A DNA stretch of 6,831 nt from Roseovarius sp. (GTDB lineage: Bacteria; Pseudomonadota; Alphaproteobacteria; Rhodobacterales; Rhodobacteraceae): the NCBI GenBank assembly GCA_023260815.1, contig JALQUE010000312.1, positions 1 to 6,831 of the forward strand, read 5' to 3'. Position numbers and translations under genes: made by a program. Shown in pieces: positions 4,799 through 6,831 of this stretch. Numbering within the stretch: the stretch's first letter is position 1; each line of letters opens with the position of its first letter. The notes beneath the pieces were generated by a model. It saw only the letters and a list, made by a program, of their open reading frames with translations, did not search any database and was not told the DNA's origin.

Positions 4799-6457
4799 TC
4801 AGCCCTTGTCGCGCCAGCGATTGGCGATCGGATAGCGACGGTCCAACCAAAACGCCCGCTTGCTGAGCCGGGTGCCAGGCGCGGATTGAAAGCGTTTGTA
4901 TTCCGATATGTACAGCAAATGCTCGACGCGCTTGGCATCGGCATGATCAAAGCCCGCCGCGACACAATCGGCGATCGAGCCATCCTGATCGACGAGGATA
5001 TCCAGTATACCATCCAGCACCGGATAGGCGGGCAGACTGTCTTCGTCGCGCTGATCGGGCGCCAGTTCGGCGCTTGGCGGTCGGTCGATGATGCGCTGCG
5101 GAATGACCGCGCCCGACGGCCCCCTCATCCAGTCGCAATGCGCGGTGTTGCGCCAGCGGCAGGTGTCGAACACGCGGGTCTTGTACATGTCCTTGAGCGG
5201 GTTGTAGCCCCCCGCCATGTCGCCGTAGATCGTAGCGTAGCCCACAGCCACCTCGGATTTGTTGCCTGTGGTCAAAAGCATCTCACCGAATTTGTTGGAC
5301 ATCGCCATCAGCAGCAAGCCACGCAGACGGGATTGGATGTTTTCTTCCGTGATGTCGGGGGCTGTGCCCTGAAACAGCGGCGCGAGAGTGCGGGTGATCG
5401 CCTGCTGTCCATCGGCGATCGGGACCGTGTCGTAGCGGCACCCGAGGGACTGCGCCAGCGTCTTGGCATCGTCCAGCGACGCCTGCGAGGTGTAGTCCGA
5501 AGGCAACATGACACAGCGGACATTCCTGGCGCCCAGCGCATCGACGGCGACACAGGCCACCAGCGCGCTGTCGATGCCCCCCGACAGGCCCAGAAGCACC
5601 TGTCCAAAGCCGGTCTTGCGCAGATAGTCGCGCAGGCCAAGGACCATGGCGTGGTAATCCTGCTCCATGGCGCAAGGCACGGGCGCAAGATCCGAGGGCA
5701 CGATCCGCCAGCCATCCCCGGTGCGGGTCAGGTCCAGATGGGCCGTCGCTTCCTGCATCAGCGGCATCTGCAGGGCCAGCGCCCCGCCGGGATTCAGGGC
5801 AAAGCTGCCGCCGTCGAACACCTGATCGTCCTGCCCCCCCACGAGGTTGAGATAGATCAGCGGCAACCCCGTCTCGATCACGCGCGCGACCATCAGCTGA
5901 TGACGATGTGACACTTTCTGCCGGTAATAGGGCGAGCCGTTGGGAACCAGAAGGAACTCGGCCCCCGTCTCGGCCAGGGTTTCGGCGACATCTTCATACC
6001 AGCTGTCCTCGCAGATCGGGCTGCCAATGCGCACGCCGTCCACGGCATAGGGGCCGGTCACCGCCCCCGAGGCGTAAATGCGCTTTTCGTCGAAAACCGT
6101 CTCGTTGGGCAGGTGGTGCTTGAAGACCCGCGCGGCAACGCGGCCACCGTGCAGGATGTAATAGGCGTTATACAGCGCGCCGTCCTGCAGGGCCGGCCCC
6201 CCGATCGCCAGCGCCGGCCCATCGGCGCAGTCACGGGCCAGCGTCTCGATCGCGGCGATCGCGGCGCTTTGAAAAGCGGGCTTCATCACCAGATCCTGGG
6301 TGTTGTAGCCGGTGATGAACATCTCGGGTAACGCGACCAGATTGGCCCCAGCCTCGCGGCCCTGCTGCCAAGCGCGGCGCGCCAGATCGGCATTGCCGTC
6401 CAGGTCGCCCATCGTCGGGTTCCATTGCGCCAGCGTCAGGCGAAAGCTGTCGGCCAT
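4799..6457 (-). CDS. nadE: Glutamine-dependent NAD+ synthetase
   Basis: Catalyses the last step of NAD synthesis: ATP-dependent amidation of nicotinic acid adenine dinucleotide, with ammonia released from glutamine. The 552-residue protein has the two-domain form. The N-terminal nitrilase-type glutaminase (about 1-265) shows the catalytic triad E45 (ALPEMFITGY), K113 (VFKHHLPNE) and C149 (SPICEDSWYED). The C-terminal synthetase (about 270-552) has the PP-loop L291-S-G-G-I-D-S297 and the TTGNKSEVAVGYATIYGDMA block (396-415), plus the GYNPLKDMYKT segment. Length is normal for the glutamine-dependent class; ammonia-only NadE would be about half this. The ATG at 6457 is chosen because GAGG lies 8 nt upstream (6469-6466) and it begins MADSFRLTLAQWNPTMGD, the usual domain start, although the frame stays open to 6592. 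It is divergent from the ORF at 6611. Confidence 0.97.
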   Translation of the reverse strand: MADSFRLTLAQWNPTMGDLDGNADLARRAWQQGREAGANLVALPEMFITGYNTQDLVMKPAFQSAAIAAIETLARDCADGPALAIGGPALQDGALYNAYYILHGGRVAARVFKHHLPNETVFDEKRIYASGAVTGPYAVDGVRIGSPICEDSWYEDVAETLAETGAEFLLVPNGSPYYRQKVSHRHQLMVARVIETGLPLIYLNLVGGQDDQVFDGGSFALNPGGALALQMPLMQEATAHLDLTRTGDGWRIVPSDLAPVPCAMEQDYHAMVLGLRDYLRKTGFGQVLLGLSGGIDSALVACVAVDALGARNVRCVMLPSDYTSQASLDDAKTLAQSLGCRYDTVPIADGQQAITRTLAPLFQGTAPDITEENIQSRLRGLLLMAMSNKFGEMLLTTGNKSEVAVGYATIYGDMAGGYNPLKDMYKTRVFDTCRWRNTAHCDWMRGPSGAVIPQRIIDRPPSAELAPDQRDEDSLPAYPVLDGILDILVDQDGSIADCVAAGFDHADAKRVEHLLYISEYKRFQSAPGTRLSKRAFWLDRRYPIANRWRDKG

Positions 6458-6610
6458 GCGGGGTGCCTCGTGCTTGCATTCGGGACGTGATGTAGCAGAT
6501 CGTTGCGCGAGGGAAAGCCGATTTGGCCAAAACACGTTGTCAGTCTTGCACCGCTCCACTAGGTTTTGCGCGACCCCGCGCAGCGCGGGCACTGGGATCC
6601 GGGAACTGAC
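6458..6610. promoter_or_regulatory. Divergent region between nadE and the truncated secreted ORF
   Basis: 153 bp. A plus-strand promoter candidate is TTGTCA (6537-6542, five of six consensus bases), a 17-bp gap and TAGGTT (6560-6565). Just downstream is an inverted repeat CCCGCGC-A-GCGCGGG (6575-6589). A 10-bp palindrome TTTGGCCAAA lies at 6522-6531. A clear nadE promoter on the minus strand is not obvious. Confidence 0.45.
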
Positions 6611-6733
6611 ATGGGCTTTACACTGAAGGGCATCGTCTGTGCAGGCGCCATCATGGCAACCACTGCCGTGGCGGCGCAGGACGGCGAGGTGCGCACAGCC
6701 TCGGCCGCTCGTCGAGCCGATCGGGAGGTCATC
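6611..6733 (+). pseudogene. Start of a small secreted protein, broken at a probable sequence joint
   Basis: An ATG at 6611 with GGGAAC upstream opens MGFTLKGIVCAGAIMATTAV and continues AAQDGEVRTA: a lysine, a hydrophobic core and a V20-A-A22 cleavage site, a good Sec signal peptide. After about residue 30 the sequence becomes an arginine- and alanine-rich linker that looks like translated intergenic DNA and then runs, in the same frame, into SdhC. I believe only the first ~25-30 codons are real and that the remainder was replaced at a joint near 6690-6710. The protein is not recognised. It is also possible that the whole frame is one annotated ORF to the window edge. Confidence 0.5.
6723..6728 (+). 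promoter_or_regulatory. Ribosome binding site of the SdhC gene
   Basis: GGGAGG with a 5-nt spacer before the GTG at 6734. This places the true start of SdhC inside the longer open frame and argues against a fusion protein. Confidence 0.65.
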
Positions 6734-6831
6734 GTGGCCACAGCCCCCGTGGGCACGCTCTACCGAGGCCGTGAGGGCATGTGGTCCTGGGTCGCCCAGC
6801 GCATCACCGGCATCGCGGTGTTCTTCTTCCT
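6734..6831 (+). CDS. sdhC: Succinate dehydrogenase cytochrome b subunit, N-terminus, actinobacterial type (cut by window edge)
   Basis: Membrane anchor of complex II, which binds haem b and quinone. Only about 32 codons are present. The GTG start is followed by VATAPVGTLYRGREGMWSWV and AQRITGIAVFFF, which closely resembles the start of SdhC in Streptomyces and other Actinobacteria (GTLYRGREGMWSWVAHR-TG pattern, by memory). Alphaproteobacterial SdhC begins differently, with an RPLSPHLQIYR-type N-terminus. The R in QRITG corresponds to the conserved arginine near the quinone site; the residue before it is usually His and is Gln here. The first transmembrane helix begins at ITGIAVFFF. No sdhD, sdhA or sdhB is visible. 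Its presence beside alphaproteobacterial genes suggests a chimeric contig end or, less likely, transfer. Confidence 0.8.
   Translation, partial: MATAPVGTLYRGREGMWSWVAQRITGIAVFFF

Noticed and set aside
4028..5911. A 627-codon plus-strand open frame antisense to nadE and the secreted protein gene
   Set aside because: The translation is rich in Arg, Gln, His and Gly with no domain pattern, and it overlaps two well-supported minus-strand genes. It is a product of GC-rich codon use.
6611..6831. A single fusion protein joining a signal peptide to SdhC
   Set aside because: SdhC has its own GGGAGG and GTG start inside the frame, and the linker looks like translated intergenic DNA; a sequence joint explains it better.

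Overview
The window reads as chromosomal DNA of an alphaproteobacterium, most likely of the Rhodobacteraceae/Roseobacter group. The GC-rich coding sequence, the GluRS N-terminus, the two-domain glutamine-dependent NAD synthetase and the small accessory genes all fit that placement, which is by recognition and not by a search. There is no mobile element, CRISPR array, tRNA or rRNA.

Layout, left to right. (1) 1-256 (-): N-terminal 85 codons of glutamyl-tRNA synthetase, cut by the window edge. (2) 320-1654 (-): a 12-helix MFS exporter with a histidine-rich C-terminal tail, 63 bp upstream of gltX and possibly co-transcribed with it. (3) 1780-2712 (+): a Tat-exported metallo-beta-lactamase-fold hydrolase of the methyl parathion hydrolase/lactonase-like type, divergent from the MFS gene across 125 bp. 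(4) 2731-3282 (-): a small 2-oxoglutarate/Fe(II) dioxygenase, convergent with (3); a terminator-like hairpin overlaps its last codons. (5) 3433-3813 (+): a minimal zincin-type metallopeptidase, divergent from (4). (6) 3814-4111: a non-coding stretch with a perfect 14-bp palindrome and short repeats. (7) 4112-4663 (-): a signal-peptide protein of unknown function. (8) 4799-6457 (-): nadE. (9) 6611-6831 (+): the start of a small secreted protein whose frame runs into the N-terminus of an actinobacterial-type succinate dehydrogenase cytochrome b subunit (SdhC), which has its own GGGAGG ribosome binding site and GTG start.

The genes are mostly single-gene transcription units of unrelated function: translation, NAD synthesis, export, and periplasmic or cytoplasmic hydrolases. 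They do not form an obvious pathway. I see no convincing new multi-gene system. The most important observation is the right end: the last ~130 bp look taxonomically foreign, and a chimeric assembly joint is the simplest explanation. The next most interesting items are the His-rich tail of the MFS protein, whose body resembles NreB/NrsD nickel-resistance permeases, and several sharp palindromes and repeats in the intergenic regions.
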